Positions 24,523-34,067 of a DNA stretch of 64,000 nt are shown piece by piece (position 1 is the first letter of the stretch; each line of letters starts with the position of its first letter). The DNA is from Prevotella sp. tf2-5 (GTDB lineage Bacteria > Bacteroidota > Bacteroidia > Bacteroidales > Bacteroidaceae), in NCBI RefSeq assembly GCF_900115435.1, contig NZ_FOWK01000007.1, forward strand, positions 62,001 through 126,000. Reading direction: 5' to 3'. Below the pieces are notes generated by a model. It saw nothing but the letters and a program-made list of their open reading frames with translations, was not told the origin of the DNA and did not search any database. Made by a program: the position numbers and the translations under genes.

Positions 24523-25869
24523 ATGAAGAAACTGATTATTCTGACGGGACTCGCCTTTGCAACAACGATTGCGATGGCTCAGAGTGCCGACTCCTACATC
24601 GTCAAGACAAAGGGAGTAAAGAAAACAGAGGCGAAGGTAGTTAAGAATACTACCAAAGAAGAAACGCCTACAGGAACAGACTTTGTCAGTCAGAACTTCC
24701 GTTACTACAGTCTATGTGACTGGGAAGACGGCATGAAGTTCATGGTGCTGCCAGAGAAGTACGACTTGGTAGTCAACACTTTCCGTGACGCAGGTACCGG
24801 CAAGGAAGTTCCCAGTGGTAAACTTCGTCGTAAGATTATGATTTACAACAACCACTCTGTGGGACAGAATGGTCGTGCCCGTATGAACTTCACTTGTCAG
24901 GATGACAACAGGAAATACTATTTCGAGTTGCCAAAGGGAGAATTCGAGGACTACTGCTACAGCAAGACAGGTGTTCCCACTTTGGCATATCTGGGAGATG
25001 TGGACATTGCCCGTGAGAAGCTGATGGGTCACACCCTGGTCACTCGTGCCACAGACTACCGTGTAGATGTTGACTACGACAGTGACAGCTATAACGATGT
25101 CAAGGTAGAGAAAGGCATGGAGGTCAAGGTGGTTGCCATTGGTGTCGGTACCCGTTCCTTCCCTGTGAAGATTATCGTTGCCGACAAGAGAGGCAATGAG
25201 TTCTACCAGAATGTAGCATTGAGTAGGACCAATAGTGGTATGCGTGACGATGAGTTTATCGTGGACAACGAGAAATTCACGTTCTATGGTTCTTTCGACC
25301 TGATGACAGGTGAGACGAAGGTATCCACCGACTATGCACAGTATATGGGTAAGACCATCTATACGAAATACGCTACCAGCATGACAACCAAAGGTGGCGG
25401 AAAAGACAACCGTGTGGTGAAAGTTCCTAAGCTGATGGCATTCCGTATTGACGGAATGGCACCTGTCCGCAACAGCAACTATGTCACTTTGACACTGTCT
25501 GAGACAGAGACCGGTCGTACTTATACGAAAGATGTCACCTTTACCAACGAGAGTGTCATAGGAGACATTGACGGACAGAAGGAAGACTACTTCGGCTATC
25601 TCTTTGGCTTTGGTGAAGGCAAGCTGAGGAACACCAATGCCGCTACCCGCACTATGATCCGTGAGGGACGTGTCGGAATGGGTATGACAGAGGAAGAGGT
25701 GGAGATGGCTGTCGGAGAGCCAGAGAGCAAGGCTGACATCAACGATGGTCGTTATGAGTGGACCTACAAGCGTACCAACAGCTGGCTGATCGTTCAGTTC
25801 AGCAAGAGTGGTAAGGTGGTAGGTGTCAGAACCCCACGCAGGACAACAGCCGCTAAAGCAAAGAAATAA
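24523..25869 (+). CDS. Secreted hypothetical protein, 448 aa, with SmpA/OmlA-like C-terminus
   Basis: Signal peptide MKKLIILTGLAFATTIAMA, cleavage before QS. The middle ~330 residues are beta-rich and not recognised. The last ~70 residues (IREGRVGMGMTEEEVEMAVGEPE, then YEWTYKR and LIVQFSKSGKVVGV) have the SmpA/OmlA (BamE) fold signature of a G-M-T-x-x-x-V-x-x-x-h-G-x-P helix and a Y-x-Y strand pair. Periplasmic or outer-membrane associated from the signal. The codon usage is that of a well expressed core gene. Monocistronic, with its own promoter and terminator. Confidence 0.7.
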   Translation: MKKLIILTGLAFATTIAMAQSADSYIVKTKGVKKTEAKVVKNTTKEETPTGTDFVSQNFRYYSLCDWEDGMKFMVLPEKYDLVVNTFRDAGTGKEVPSGKLRRKIMIYNNHSVGQNGRARMNFTCQDDNRKYYFELPKGEFEDYCYSKTGVPTLAYLGDVDIAREKLMGHTLVTRATDYRVDVDYDSDSYNDVKVEKGMEVKVVAIGVGTRSFPVKIIVADKRGNEFYQNVALSRTNSGMRDDEFIVDNEKFTFYGSFDLMTGETKVSTDYAQYMGKTIYTKYATSMTTKGGGKDNRVVKVPKLMAFRIDGMAPVRNSNYVTLTLSETETGRTYTKDVTFTNESVIGDIDGQKEDYFGYLFGFGEGKLRNTNAATRTMIREGRVGMGMTEEEVEMAVGEPESKADINDGRYEWTYKRTNSWLIVQFSKSGKVVGVRTPRRTTAAKAKK

Positions 25870-25876
25870 CAAAAGA

Positions 25877-25909
25877 AAAGGCACTCACAACAGAGTGCCT
25901 TTCTTTTTT
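25877..25909. terminator. Bidirectional terminator between the 24.5-kb gene and recA
   Basis: AAAGGCACTC (25877-25886) and GAGTGCCTTT (25893-25902) give a 10-bp stem with a 6-nt loop and flanking T and A runs, so it can stop both converging transcripts. Confidence 0.9.
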
Positions 25910-25922
25910 GAGATATCTTGAG

Positions 25923-26954
25923 TTATGCTTTGTCAGCTATTGCCTGCATGATCTTCGATTCGAGTTCCTCACATAGTTCTGGATTATCCTTCAGCAACTG
26001 TTTCGTTCCATCACGTCCCTGTGCCAGTTTTGAGCCGTCATAAGAGAACCAGGAACCACTCTTCTGAATGATACCGTACTCTACGCCCAGGTCGACGATC
26101 TCACCAATCTTAGAGATACCCTCACCAAAGGTGATCTCAAACTCTGCCTTACGGAAAGGAGGAGCCACTTTGTTCTTTACCACCTTCACACGTACCTGGT
26201 TACCAATCACCTGGTCACCGTCCTTGATACCTGTCACCTTACGGATGTCCAGACGGACAGAGGCATAAAACTTCAAGGCATTACCACCCGTTGTCGTCTC
26301 AGGGTTACCGAACATCACACCAATCTTCTCACGTAACTGGTTGATGAAGATACAGGTTGTATTCGTCTTGGCGATGGTAGCCGTCAGCTTACGCAGTGCC
26401 TGACTCATCAGACGGGCATGCAGTCCGACAGCAGAGTCACCCATATCCCCTTCTATCTCCTTTTTAGGAGTCAGCGCAGCGACAGAGTCAACCACCAGGA
26501 TATCAATGGCACTAGAGCGAATCAACTGATCGGCAATCTCTAATGCTTGCTCACCATTGTCAGGCTGAGAGATCCACAAATTATCGATATCCACCCCCAG
26601 TTTCTGAGCATAGAAACGATCGAAGGCATGCTCCGCATCGATGAAAGCAGCGATACCACCTGCCTTCTGAGCCTCAGCCATAGCATGGATGGCAAGAGTC
26701 GTCTTACCAGAAGACTCCGGACCATATATCTCGATGATACGTCCTTTGGGATAACCTCCCACCCCAAGGGCAGCATTCAGTCCGATACTACCTGTAGGTA
26801 TCACCTCCACATTCTCTATCTGCTCATCTCCCATTCGCATGATACTACCCTTGCCGAAATCCTTCTCAATTTTCGACATAGCAGCTTGCAGGGCTTTCAT
26901 CTTTTCCTGCTGAGGGCTCATAGCTGCGCCCTCGTCCATTTCTTTTTTTGCCAT
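25923..26954 (-). CDS. recA: Recombinase RecA
   Basis: 343 aa, normal length. Walker [14 protein letters not shown], the DNA-binding loops ([23 protein letters not shown] and [26 protein letters not shown]) and Walker [10 protein letters not shown] are all present. RecA forms filaments on single-stranded DNA for homologous recombination. No LexA-type box was recognised upstream. The next gene (carboxynorspermidine dehydrogenase) ends 34 bp upstream on the same strand, so recA is probably distal in that transcript. Confidence 0.98.
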   Translation of the reverse strand: MAKKEMDEGAAMSPQQEKMKALQAAMSKIEKDFGKGSIMRMGDEQIENVEVIPTGSIGLNAALGVGGYPKGRIIEIYGPESSGKTTLAIHAMAEAQKAGGIAAFIDAEHAFDRFYAQKLGVDIDNLWISQPDNGEQALEIADQLIRSSAIDILVVDSVAALTPKKEIEGDMGDSAVGLHARLMSQALRKLTATIAKTNTTCIFINQLREKIGVMFGNPETTTGGNALKFYASVRLDIRKVTGIKDGDQVIGNQVRVKVVKNKVAPPFRKAEFEITFGEGISKIGEIVDLGVEYGIIQKSGSWFSYDGSKLAQGRDGTKQLLKDNPELCEELESKIMQAIADKA

Positions 26955-26988
26955 AGTTGTTATGTTTAGTTATTTTCGATACTTCGAA

Positions 26989-28227
26989 TTAGAGTTCGAG
27001 GTCACCATCGTGTATCTCATGCCATGGAAGACCTTGCTTATTGAGCTGCTCCATGAAAGGATCAGGGTCGAACTCCTCGACATTATGGACACCGGCTTTC
27101 TTCCAAAGTCCCTTACAGAACATCATTGCGCCGATCATGGCAGGAACACCCGTCGTATAGCTGACACCCTGCATACCCGTCTCCTCATAGGCGGCACGAT
27201 GTGAGCAATTGTTATAGACATAATAAGTATGTTCCTTACCATCTTTGCCGATACCACGGATGCGGCAACCTATACTCGTCTCACCTTCGTAGTTCTCACC
27301 CAAATCCTGCGGGTTAGGCAATACAGCTTTCAGGAACTGCAAAGGAACGATCTTAACTTTAGCTACACCACTTCCATCAGCCAGCGGAGCCTCATACTCC
27401 ACTTCGTCAATACGACTCATTCCGATATTCTGAATCACCTCAAGGTGTTTCAAATACTGTTGTCCGAAGGTCATCCAAAAACGGGCACGCTTGATGGTGG
27501 GATAGTTGATGACCAAAGACTCAATCTCCTCATGGTGCAACAGATAACTGTCACGTGGTCCGATATTCGGATAGGTCAGGTCCTTGTGGATCTCCAGCGG
27601 TTCCGTCTCCACCCATTTCCCGTCTTCCCAGTAGAGTCCCTTCTGCGTGATCTCGCGGATATTAATCTCTGGATTAAAGTTGGTGGCAAAAGCCTTATGA
27701 TGGTCACCTGCATTACAATCGACAATATCCAGATACTGGATCTCGTCGAAGTGATGCTTCGCCGCATAGGCAGTATAGATACTGGTCACACCAGGGTCAA
27801 AGCCACAACCAAGGATTGCCGTCAAACCAGCCTTCTCGAATTTCTCCCGATAAGCCCACTGCCATGAGTACTCAAAGTGCGCCTCCTCTTTCGGTTCATA
27901 ATTGGCAGTATCGAGATAGCTGCAGCCACAGGCAAGACAAGCCTCCATGATGGTCAGGTCTTGATAGGGCAAAGCGAGGTTAATCACCAGTTCCGGTTTG
28001 TAGCTGTTGAACAGTGTCTTCAACTGCTCCACGTCATCCGCATCAACTTGTGCCGTCTGTATGGGCATGTCATAACCCTTTTTATGGATCGCCTCTACGA
28101 TAGCGTCACATTTAGCCTTGCGACGTGAGGCTATCATGAAATCAGTAAACACGTCAGCGTTCTGTGCAATCTTAAACGCTGCCACAGTGGCGACGCCACC
28201 AGCACCAATCATCAATACTCTTGCCAT
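26989..28227 (-). CDS. Carboxynorspermidine/saccharopine dehydrogenase family protein
   Basis: 412 aa with the N-terminal Rossmann motif VLMIGAGGVATVAAFKIAQN, LALPYQDLTIMEACLACG, TANYEPKEEAHFEYSWQWAY and GCGFDPGVTSIYTAYA. The residue pattern and length fit carboxynorspermidine dehydrogenase (alternative spermidine pathway: aspartate semialdehyde plus diamine to carboxy(nor)spermidine with NADPH), which most Bacteroidetes use; the decarboxylase partner (NspC) is not in this window. It is followed by recA and preceded by a DUF6621-like gene on the same strand. Confidence 0.88.
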   Translation of the reverse strand: MARVLMIGAGGVATVAAFKIAQNADVFTDFMIASRRKAKCDAIVEAIHKKGYDMPIQTAQVDADDVEQLKTLFNSYKPELVINLALPYQDLTIMEACLACGCSYLDTANYEPKEEAHFEYSWQWAYREKFEKAGLTAILGCGFDPGVTSIYTAYAAKHHFDEIQYLDIVDCNAGDHHKAFATNFNPEINIREITQKGLYWEDGKWVETEPLEIHKDLTYPNIGPRDSYLLHHEEIESLVINYPTIKRARFWMTFGQQYLKHLEVIQNIGMSRIDEVEYEAPLADGSGVAKVKIVPLQFLKAVLPNPQDLGENYEGETSIGCRIRGIGKDGKEHTYYVYNNCSHRAAYEETGMQGVSYTTGVPAMIGAMMFCKGLWKKAGVHNVEEFDPDPFMEQLNKQGLPWHEIHDGDLEL

Positions 28228-28244
28228 AGTCTATATTTTTTTTT

Positions 28245-28859
28245 TCAATTTTTAATCTCTTCCGCCCTGATACCCAGCGCCGCCATCAGCGAGTAGCCCA
28301 GGATCTCCTGTCGGTAGTTGCCACCCTCCATCGGCTGCATACTGAACACGGTGATATGTTTATTGTCATCCGCATGACGGAGTCCCGCACGTACCTTATT
28401 ATATATATGGTCAGCATCAGGAATCACCATCACCCGTTTCACATCCCCACTATTACAGATAATCTGCATAGAATCGATAAACAAGTCCTCGGCAGTCACC
28501 ATCTCCTCCACAGGAACACAACTGATGAGGAACTCTCCCAATGGACCACTGAACGCCTTACCGTCTACATCTGCCAATGCGGAGGGCTGGAAATTATCCA
28601 TCTGCTGTTTTTGATGAAGAAGGATGACCTGTGTTTGTTGGACAGGTTCTGTAGGTTGGGTAGATGTCGTAGGGTATTTCATTCCTCCATCTAACGCTAT
28701 GCATTCCAGCCATTTTGCCATATCTGCCTGCGGAATGCGACGACCAATCATACGCTCGAAGTTCACTATCAGGTCAAATGCGACTTTGTCGACATAATCA
28801 GCATCGACAAGAATCACATTTTCTTTCCACTCCGTCTTATTCAGCACGTTTCCATTCAT
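28245..28859 (-). CDS. Hypothetical protein (DUF6621-like), 204 aa
   Basis: Start chosen at 28859 (MNGNVLNKTEWKENVILVDA); an upstream in-frame ATG 51 nt earlier encodes a hydrophobic stretch of poor character and is less likely. No catalytic motif is recognised. The N-terminal half has a conserved-looking strand VILVDADYVD and helix NFERMIGRRIP, and the C-terminal half ITVFSMQPM with alpha-beta alternation. It appears as a short conserved protein of Prevotella-type genomes. Between mnmA (upstream, 57 bp) and the polyamine gene (17 bp). Function unknown. Confidence 0.6.
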   Translation of the reverse strand: MNGNVLNKTEWKENVILVDADYVDKVAFDLIVNFERMIGRRIPQADMAKWLECIALDGGMKYPTTSTQPTEPVQQTQVILLHQKQQMDNFQPSALADVDGKAFSGPLGEFLISCVPVEEMVTAEDLFIDSMQIICNSGDVKRVMVIPDADHIYNKVRAGLRHADDNKHITVFSMQPMEGGNYRQEILGYSLMAALGIRAEEIKN

Positions 28860-28916
28860 AGGGTACAAAAGTACTAAAAAACAAATGAAATGACGAGAGT
28901 TTAGAATCAAAAAGTG

Positions 28917-29987
28917 TTAAACGGTAATTTCACCTGAACCATAACAACGATGATGTGCCTCATCGTACAACACACAGAACTGACCTGGTGCCACACCATG
29001 GATGGGAGTGTCAGAAAGAATCTGATAGACACCATCCCCTATAGTCTCCACCTTCGCACGATGAAACTCTGGGGTATGACGAATCTTGAAACAGATCGTA
29101 GAAGTGTCTATCTGAGCCGTCAACAGGTGAAGGTCATGAATTCTGAACTCCTGCTTATATGCCGTCTGTGGGTCATAGCCCTTGCTGACATACAGGATGT
29201 TCTGCCGCATATCCTTCTTCACCACGAACCACGGTCCACCACCAAAGCCCAGACCGTGACGCTGTCCGATGGTATGGAACCACAAGCCCTTATGCTGTCC
29301 GATGCGTTTTCCCGTCTCCAGTTCCAGCACATCACCCGGTTTCTCTCCCAGGTAACGGCGGATATAGTCATTATAGTTGATCTTCCCCAAGAAACAGATA
29401 CCCTGTGAGTCCTTACGCTTGGCATTCACCAAGTGCTCACGCTCAGCAATCACACGTACCTCTTCCTTCATCATATGTCCAATGGGAAACAATGCCTTCC
29501 TCAACTGCCAGTCATAGATCTGCGCCAGGAAATCAGTCTGGTCTTTCACAGGATCAGGACTCGTCGTTAACCATTTCCTACCCTCCTCGTCTATTTCCGT
29601 CTGGGCATAATGCCCCGTAGCGATGAGGTCATACTCGTGACCTCGTTTCTCATCGAAAGCTCCGAATTTGATTAAGCGATTGCACATCACATCGGGATTA
29701 GGGGTAAGGCCTGCACGTACCTTTTCCATCGTATAAGCAGTCACCTGGTCCCAATACTCCTGATGACAGTCGATAATCTCCAGTTTACAGCCATACTTAT
29801 GACTGACAGCTGTCGCCATCTCCAAGTCTTCCTCCGAAGAGCAGTCCCACTCCTCTTCCTCCTCAGGACCTATCTTGATATAGAAACAGTCAGGACGCAA
29901 GCCCTGTCGTACCAGTTCATACAGCACTACAGAGCTGTCTACTCCCCCAGAGAGCAATACGGCAATTCGTTGGTCTTTCAGATTCAT
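28917..29987 (-). CDS. mnmA: tRNA-specific 2-thiouridylase MnmA
   Basis: Start at 29987 (MNLKDQRIAVLLSGGVDSS), 356 aa; an apparent upstream extension of 40 residues runs through the promoter and is rejected. The PP-loop SGGVDSS, the first catalytic Cys in NPDVMCNRLIKFG and the second in KDSQGICFLG are present, as is the C-terminal GGPWFVV and GQFCVLYDE beta barrel. MnmA puts sulfur on U34 of tRNA-Lys, -Glu and -Gln. A gene for tRNA-Gln lies later in the window. The leader appears to be nearly absent. Confidence 0.96.
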   Translation of the reverse strand: MNLKDQRIAVLLSGGVDSSVVLYELVRQGLRPDCFYIKIGPEEEEEWDCSSEEDLEMATAVSHKYGCKLEIIDCHQEYWDQVTAYTMEKVRAGLTPNPDVMCNRLIKFGAFDEKRGHEYDLIATGHYAQTEIDEEGRKWLTTSPDPVKDQTDFLAQIYDWQLRKALFPIGHMMKEEVRVIAEREHLVNAKRKDSQGICFLGKINYNDYIRRYLGEKPGDVLELETGKRIGQHKGLWFHTIGQRHGLGFGGGPWFVVKKDMRQNILYVSKGYDPQTAYKQEFRIHDLHLLTAQIDTSTICFKIRHTPEFHRAKVETIGDGVYQILSDTPIHGVAPGQFCVLYDEAHHRCYGSGEITV

Positions 29988-29991
29988 GATG

Positions 29992-30062
29992 CAAAGATAC
30001 GACAAAGTAAGAAAAAAACCAAAACATATCATACTCTTTTCCGTCATTATTTTGTATCTTTG
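29992..30062. promoter_or_regulatory. Divergent -7 boxes of mnmA and the 30.1-kb gene
   Basis: The minus-strand box TATCTTTG (29999-29992) is only 4 nt from the mnmA ATG, so the transcript should start at or within a few bases of the start codon. The plus-strand box TATCTTTG (30055-30062) serves the secreted protein gene at 30089. Confidence 0.65.
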
Positions 30063-30088
30063 CAACCAAATCACAAGAAACAAATAAT

Positions 30089-30562
30089 ATGAAAAGAATT
30101 TTATCAATCATCTTTGCCATGATGCTGACACTCAGCATACATGCTCAAGACATGAAAGGACGTATTTACTACAACGGTTACATGAGTGTCAGTCATCTAC
30201 TCGGTGAGAAAGAGAACGAGACAGCTGAGCAAAGGAAGGAACGAGAGTATGTGATGAATGAGATTTTCACCATGACTGTCACCATTGAGTTCATCAATAG
30301 CCACGACATGAAAATGCGCATGAAGATTGTGTATGACAAGGAGCGTGCCAAAGAACTGGGTGTCAGCTGGGCTAACCGCAAGATGTGGCAGGCTGACCTG
30401 ACGCTGAAGACGAAGTTCTACAACTATAAGTCGAGGTACACTGCCAATAACAATATCATTAAGATTGAGGACAACGGTTCCAAGATGATACTCAGTGATG
30501 ACGGTGAGCTGCTGATGGTGGATGACAGTGACATGAAAGCCAACCTAAAACGAATCAAATAG
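30089..30562 (+). CDS. Small secreted hypothetical protein, 157 aa
   Basis: Signal peptide MKRILSIIFAMMLTLSIHA, cleavage before QD. The mature part is charged, beta-strand rich, with no motif recognised (IYYNGYMSVSHLL, MKMRMKIVYDKERAKELG). It ends 1 bp before the aldose epimerase gene, so the two are co-transcribed. Function unknown; probably periplasmic. Confidence 0.65.
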   Translation: MKRILSIIFAMMLTLSIHAQDMKGRIYYNGYMSVSHLLGEKENETAEQRKEREYVMNEIFTMTVTIEFINSHDMKMRMKIVYDKERAKELGVSWANRKMWQADLTLKTKFYNYKSRYTANNNIIKIEDNGSKMILSDDGELLMVDDSDMKANLKRIK

Positions 30563-30563
30563 C

Positions 30564-31418
30564 ATGATAGAACTAAGTAACGGTCTGCTGACGATCAAAG
30601 TCGCAGAGAAGGGAGCCGAGCTTCAGAGTGTGAGAGACAACGAGGGGCGTGAGTATATGTGGCAGGCTGGTCCGGAATGGCCTCGTCACTCACCTATCCT
30701 GTTCCCTCTGGTGTGTAGCGTCAACGACAACACCTACCGTGTCGACGGCAAGGAATATCACCTGCCCCGTCATGGGTTTGCCCGCGACAGTGAGTTCACA
30801 CTGATCAGTCAGACACAAGACAAAGTGACCTTCGCCCTTCATGACAACGAAGAGACGCTGAAGGTATATCCCTATCATTTCAACCTTGCCATCACTTATC
30901 GTTTAGAAGACAATAAGGTTCATGTCATCTGGCATGTGGAGAACACCGACGACCGTGAGATCCACTTCCAGATTGGCGGACACCCTGCCTTCAATATGCC
31001 CGGTGGTAAACTGGAGGGTATGATCAAGCTCGACAACGAAGAACCGATGGAGGCTCTGAAAAGCTATGCCGACGGCAGTCACGACATGGTGGAGGTTCCT
31101 TTGGAGGCTGATATGGGTATCATGGAGATATCGAACAACTTCTTCCGCAACGACAGCGTGAAGATTCACAAGAGCCAGACCCGTCGCGCCATGCTGATGG
31201 ATACTAATGGTGAGCCCGCTGTGACTGTCGACTACAAGACACCGGTCTGTGCGTTCTGGAGTCCCTACGACAAGCAGGCACCCTTCGTCTGCATCGAGCC
31301 GTGGTATGGAATTGGTGACCCTCGTGACTTCCGTGGCGAGTTCAAGGACAAACCCTTGATGAACCACCTGTTACCAGGTGCCTCTTTCATGTCGAAATAT
31401 ACGATAACCATTAAATAA
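30564..31418 (+). CDS. Aldose 1-epimerase family protein (LacX-like)
   Basis: 284 aa with the galactose-mutarotase-like fold pattern: MWQAGPEWPRHSPILFPLVC, then LPRHGFARDSEFTLI (His and Arg), IGGHPAFNMP (His) and the late Glu in CIEPWYGIGD. Such enzymes convert between sugar anomers. Length and motif order resemble LacX rather than GalM. In tandem with a small secreted protein; the metabolic role is inferred. Confidence 0.88.
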   Translation: MIELSNGLLTIKVAEKGAELQSVRDNEGREYMWQAGPEWPRHSPILFPLVCSVNDNTYRVDGKEYHLPRHGFARDSEFTLISQTQDKVTFALHDNEETLKVYPYHFNLAITYRLEDNKVHVIWHVENTDDREIHFQIGGHPAFNMPGGKLEGMIKLDNEEPMEALKSYADGSHDMVEVPLEADMGIMEISNNFFRNDSVKIHKSQTRRAMLMDTNGEPAVTVDYKTPVCAFWSPYDKQAPFVCIEPWYGIGDPRDFRGEFKDKPLMNHLLPGASFMSKYTITIK

Positions 31419-31460
31419 ATAAATATCGCGAAGCTCAAAACGCCTCGCGATATTTATTTT
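31417..31460. terminator. Bidirectional terminator overlapping the rsgA 3' end
   Basis: AAATAAATATCGCGA (31417-31431) and TCGCGATATTTATTT (31445-31459) form a perfect 15-bp stem with a 13-nt loop. The right arm lies within the last codons of rsgA, so the hairpin also ends that gene. Confidence 0.85.
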
Positions 31461-32403
31461 CATCCTTATCTTCCAGCATCGAGAGATACGACTGGTATCG
31501 GCTCTGTGCGATATAATGGTCTTCCACCGCTTTCAAGACGGCACACCCAGGTTCATGGGTATGGGTACAATCAGAGAAACGACATTGTTTCGAGAACTCG
31601 AAGATCTCCTTGAAATAACTTGTCAGCTCTTCCTTCTCCATATCAAACGTGCCAAAGCCCTTGATACCCGGAGTGTCAATGAGCCAGGATGTCTCGGTTA
31701 GCGTTGAGCGGTCTGCTGTCAGTGGAATCATCTCGGAGAAGGTGGTGGTATGCATACCCGTCTGATGAGCTTCACTGATATCCGCCACACGCTGGTTGGC
31801 ATGAGGTATTAACCGGTTGATGAGTGTCGACTTCCCCACCCCGCTATTACCACTCAGCAACGTGATCTTACCTTCCAGCAAGGGACGCAGTTCCTCTACT
31901 CCGTCACCTCGTTCCGCAGAGATAGCGTGACACTCATACCCCACGGTCTCATAGAGGTCGACCATCATCTGTTGGTAACGCTGCTCATCCTCGTTTAACA
32001 AGTCTGTCTTGTTAAACAACAGGATAACAGGTACCCGATAGGCTTCTGCCGACGCAAGGAAGCGGTCGATGAACGTCGTGGAGGTCTCCGGCTTCACCAC
32101 AGTCACCACCAGCAAAGCCTGATCGACATTAGCGGCAAGGATATGACTCTGTTTCGACAGGTTGATACTCTTGCGGATGATGTAATTGCGACGGTCCTCT
32201 ATCTCGGTAATGAAACAGACTCCCTCCTGACCTCCCCCTGTTGAGGGGGAGGAAAGTTCAACCCTGTCACCTACCGCTACAGGATTAGTACTCCGAATGC
32301 CACGCAACCGGAAATTACCCTTTATCTTACAATCGACAGTTGATCCATCGTCCGTCAGAACGGTGTACCAACTGCCCGTATTCTTAATGACAAGTCCTTT
32401 CAA
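31435..32403 (-). CDS. rsgA: Ribosome small subunit-dependent GTPase A
   Basis: 322 aa with OB fold (about 1-75), circularly permuted GTPase ([23 protein letters not shown]1; [10 protein letters not shown]3) and a C-terminal zinc finger ([17 protein letters not shown]-x5-C-H-x6-C type). RsgA helps late maturation of the 30S subunit. The OB fold contains an extra [11 protein letters not shown] loop, encoded by an inserted palindrome (see separate entry). It follows frr by 28 bp on the same strand, so they may be one transcript. Confidence 0.96.
   Translation of the reverse strand: MKGLVIKNTGSWYTVLTDDGSTVDCKIKGNFRLRGIRSTNPVAVGDRVELSSPSTGGGQEGVCFITEIEDRRNYIIRKSINLSKQSHILAANVDQALLVVTVVKPETSTTFIDRFLASAEAYRVPVILLFNKTDLLNEDEQRYQQMMVDLYETVGYECHAISAERGDGVEELRPLLEGKITLLSGNSGVGKSTLINRLIPHANQRVADISEAHQTGMHTTTFSEMIPLTADRSTLTETSWLIDTPGIKGFGTFDMEKEELTSYFKEIFEFSKQCRFSDCTHTHEPGCAVLKAVEDHYIAQSRYQSYLSMLEDKDENKYREAF
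32231..32252. repeat. Palindromic C/G-rich repeat inserted in frame within rsgA
   Basis: CCTCCCCCT (32231-32239) and AGGGGGAGG (32244-32252) are perfect 9-bp arms with a 4-nt loop, and the flanking GGAGGGAG resembles known Prevotella/Bacteroides palindromes. It encodes a Ser-Pro/Gly loop on the RsgA OB domain. Confidence 0.65.
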
Positions 32404-32431
32404 CTGTCAACCATCAATTGTCAACTGCCGA

Positions 32432-32992
32432 CTAGACAGTCATGATTTCCTTGTTCTTCGCCTCCATCAAGTCGTCAAGTTTCTTGATATACTTGTCGTG
32501 CAACTTCTGCAGGTCGTTCTCAGCATCCTTCTCGTTGTCCTCGGAGAGACCGTCCTTGATAGCTTTCTTCAACTTGTCCTTGATGTCGGCACGGACATTA
32601 CGCACCTCCACCTTTGCCTTCTCAGCAATCTTGTTACACTGCTTCACCAAGTCACGACGACGCTCCTCGGTAGGCTGTGGGATACCCAGTCGGATAATCT
32701 CACCGTTATTCTCTGGTGTGATACCCACATCAGAATCCATAATCGCCTTCTCAATGTCACGGATCTGCTTCTTGTCCCAAGGCTTGATAGCTATGGTACG
32801 GGCATCCGGTGTTGAGATGTTAGCAACCTGGTTCAAGGGCACCTTAGAACCATACGACTCTACACGTACACCATCAAGGATGGCAACATTGGCACGTCCT
32901 GCACGGACACGATTCAGTTCTTCCTCCAAGAACATGGCAGCCATCTCCATGCGTTCCTCTGCCGAGGCTAATGTCTGTTTTACGTCTATCAT
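32432..32992 (-). CDS. frr: Ribosome recycling factor
   Basis: 186 aa, normal length. Conserved blocks ELNRVRAGRANVAILDGVRVESYG, PLNQVANISTPDARTIAIKPWDK, AIMDSDVGITPENNGEIIRLGIP and LTEERRRDLVKQCNKIAEKAKV-like are present. RRF with EF-G splits the post-termination ribosome. It is upstream of rsgA on the same strand. Nothing unusual. Confidence 0.97.
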   Translation of the reverse strand: MIDVKQTLASAEERMEMAAMFLEEELNRVRAGRANVAILDGVRVESYGSKVPLNQVANISTPDARTIAIKPWDKKQIRDIEKAIMDSDVGITPENNGEIIRLGIPQPTEERRRDLVKQCNKIAEKAKVEVRNVRADIKDKLKKAIKDGLSEDNEKDAENDLQKLHDKYIKKLDDLMEAKNKEIMTV

Positions 32993-33062
32993 AATCTTAT
33001 GTGTTTATTATTCTTCCGACAAAGATAGTGTATTTCAAAGAAAAAACCAAAAAAAATTGAGA

Positions 33063-33989
33063 TTATTTATGATGAGACTGCTCTTCCAGGTTTTCTCCTG
33101 ATGACGTTTTGACAGGTTCCATGTGGAGCGACACATGTGTATCTGGCCCGAAACGCTCTTTTAATTTCCGCTCAATGGTTGTAGCACGTTCGTGGACAGT
33201 ATTCAACGACAACCCTCCGTCCATCCGCACATGTATCTCGATAGCGATACGGCTGCCTATCCGACGGGTACACAGATGATGAGGCTGCCGCACATCACCA
33301 AACGACTGGACAATCTGCAGGATCTCCTGTTCTGTTTCTGGTGGCAAAGAGCTTTCCGTCAGTTCATTGACACTTGTCTTGAGCAAATCGTAAGCGACCT
33401 TGACCAGCATGAGTCCCACGACAATGGAGGCGACAGGATCCAGCACTGTCCACCGCTGCCCCAACCAGATAGCCAAACCGATACCCAAGGCGGCACCTAT
33501 CGACGAGAGAGCATCGCTACGATGATGCCAGGCATTGGCAACCATCACCTGGGAGTCCAGCTCCTTAGCCCTCCATATAGTATACTGGTAAAGCAACTCC
33601 TTAATGACAATGGAAAACAACGCTGCCCATAATGCGATCCATCCTGGTGCCTCCAATTGACTGCCACCCCACCAAGACAGCAGCTTCAACGTACCAGACA
33701 CCACGATACCCGTTGCAGCTACTATCAATGCAAGACCTATCAGGAACGAGGCGATGGTCTCAAATTTCCCGTGTCCGTAATCATGGGAGCGATCCTGAGG
33801 TTTGGCACTAATACTGACAAACACCAGCACCAGGATGTCCGTCACAAAGTCTGACAATGAGTGAACGGCATCAGCAATCATTGCCGAGCTATTGCCTAAT
33901 ATACCTGCTATGAACTTAAAGGTCAGCAATGCCGCATTACCCGCACTGCCCACCAAGGTCACCTTATATATTTCTTTCTCTCTGCTCAT
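33063..33989 (-). CDS. Cation diffusion facilitator (CDF) transporter
   Basis: Start at the ATG at 33989 (MSREKEIYKVTLVGSAGNA). An ATG 21 nt earlier sits just 2 nt below the -7 box (34020-34013) and is unlikely. 308 aa with six membrane segments, the metal sites in MIADAVHSLSDFVTD and WHHRSDALSSIGAALG (H-x-x-x-D pairs) and a C-terminal cytoplasmic domain. CDF proteins export Zn, Fe, Co or Mn by proton antiport; the metal cannot be told from sequence. Confidence 0.9.
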   Translation of the reverse strand: MSREKEIYKVTLVGSAGNAALLTFKFIAGILGNSSAMIADAVHSLSDFVTDILVLVFVSISAKPQDRSHDYGHGKFETIASFLIGLALIVAATGIVVSGTLKLLSWWGGSQLEAPGWIALWAALFSIVIKELLYQYTIWRAKELDSQVMVANAWHHRSDALSSIGAALGIGLAIWLGQRWTVLDPVASIVVGLMLVKVAYDLLKTSVNELTESSLPPETEQEILQIVQSFGDVRQPHHLCTRRIGSRIAIEIHVRMDGGLSLNTVHERATTIERKLKERFGPDTHVSLHMEPVKTSSGENLEEQSHHK

Positions 33990-34067
33990 AAAAACGTTAT
34001 TCTTTGACATTGCAAAGTTACGAAATTATATTATACCTTATATATAAATAGGGGGCTTTTTGGCTAA

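Noticed and set aside
24712..25884. 390-residue minus-strand ORF opposite the 24.5-kb secreted protein
   Set aside because: The plus-strand frame has a signal peptide, a promoter and a terminator; the reverse frame has low-complexity His/Thr/Val composition only.
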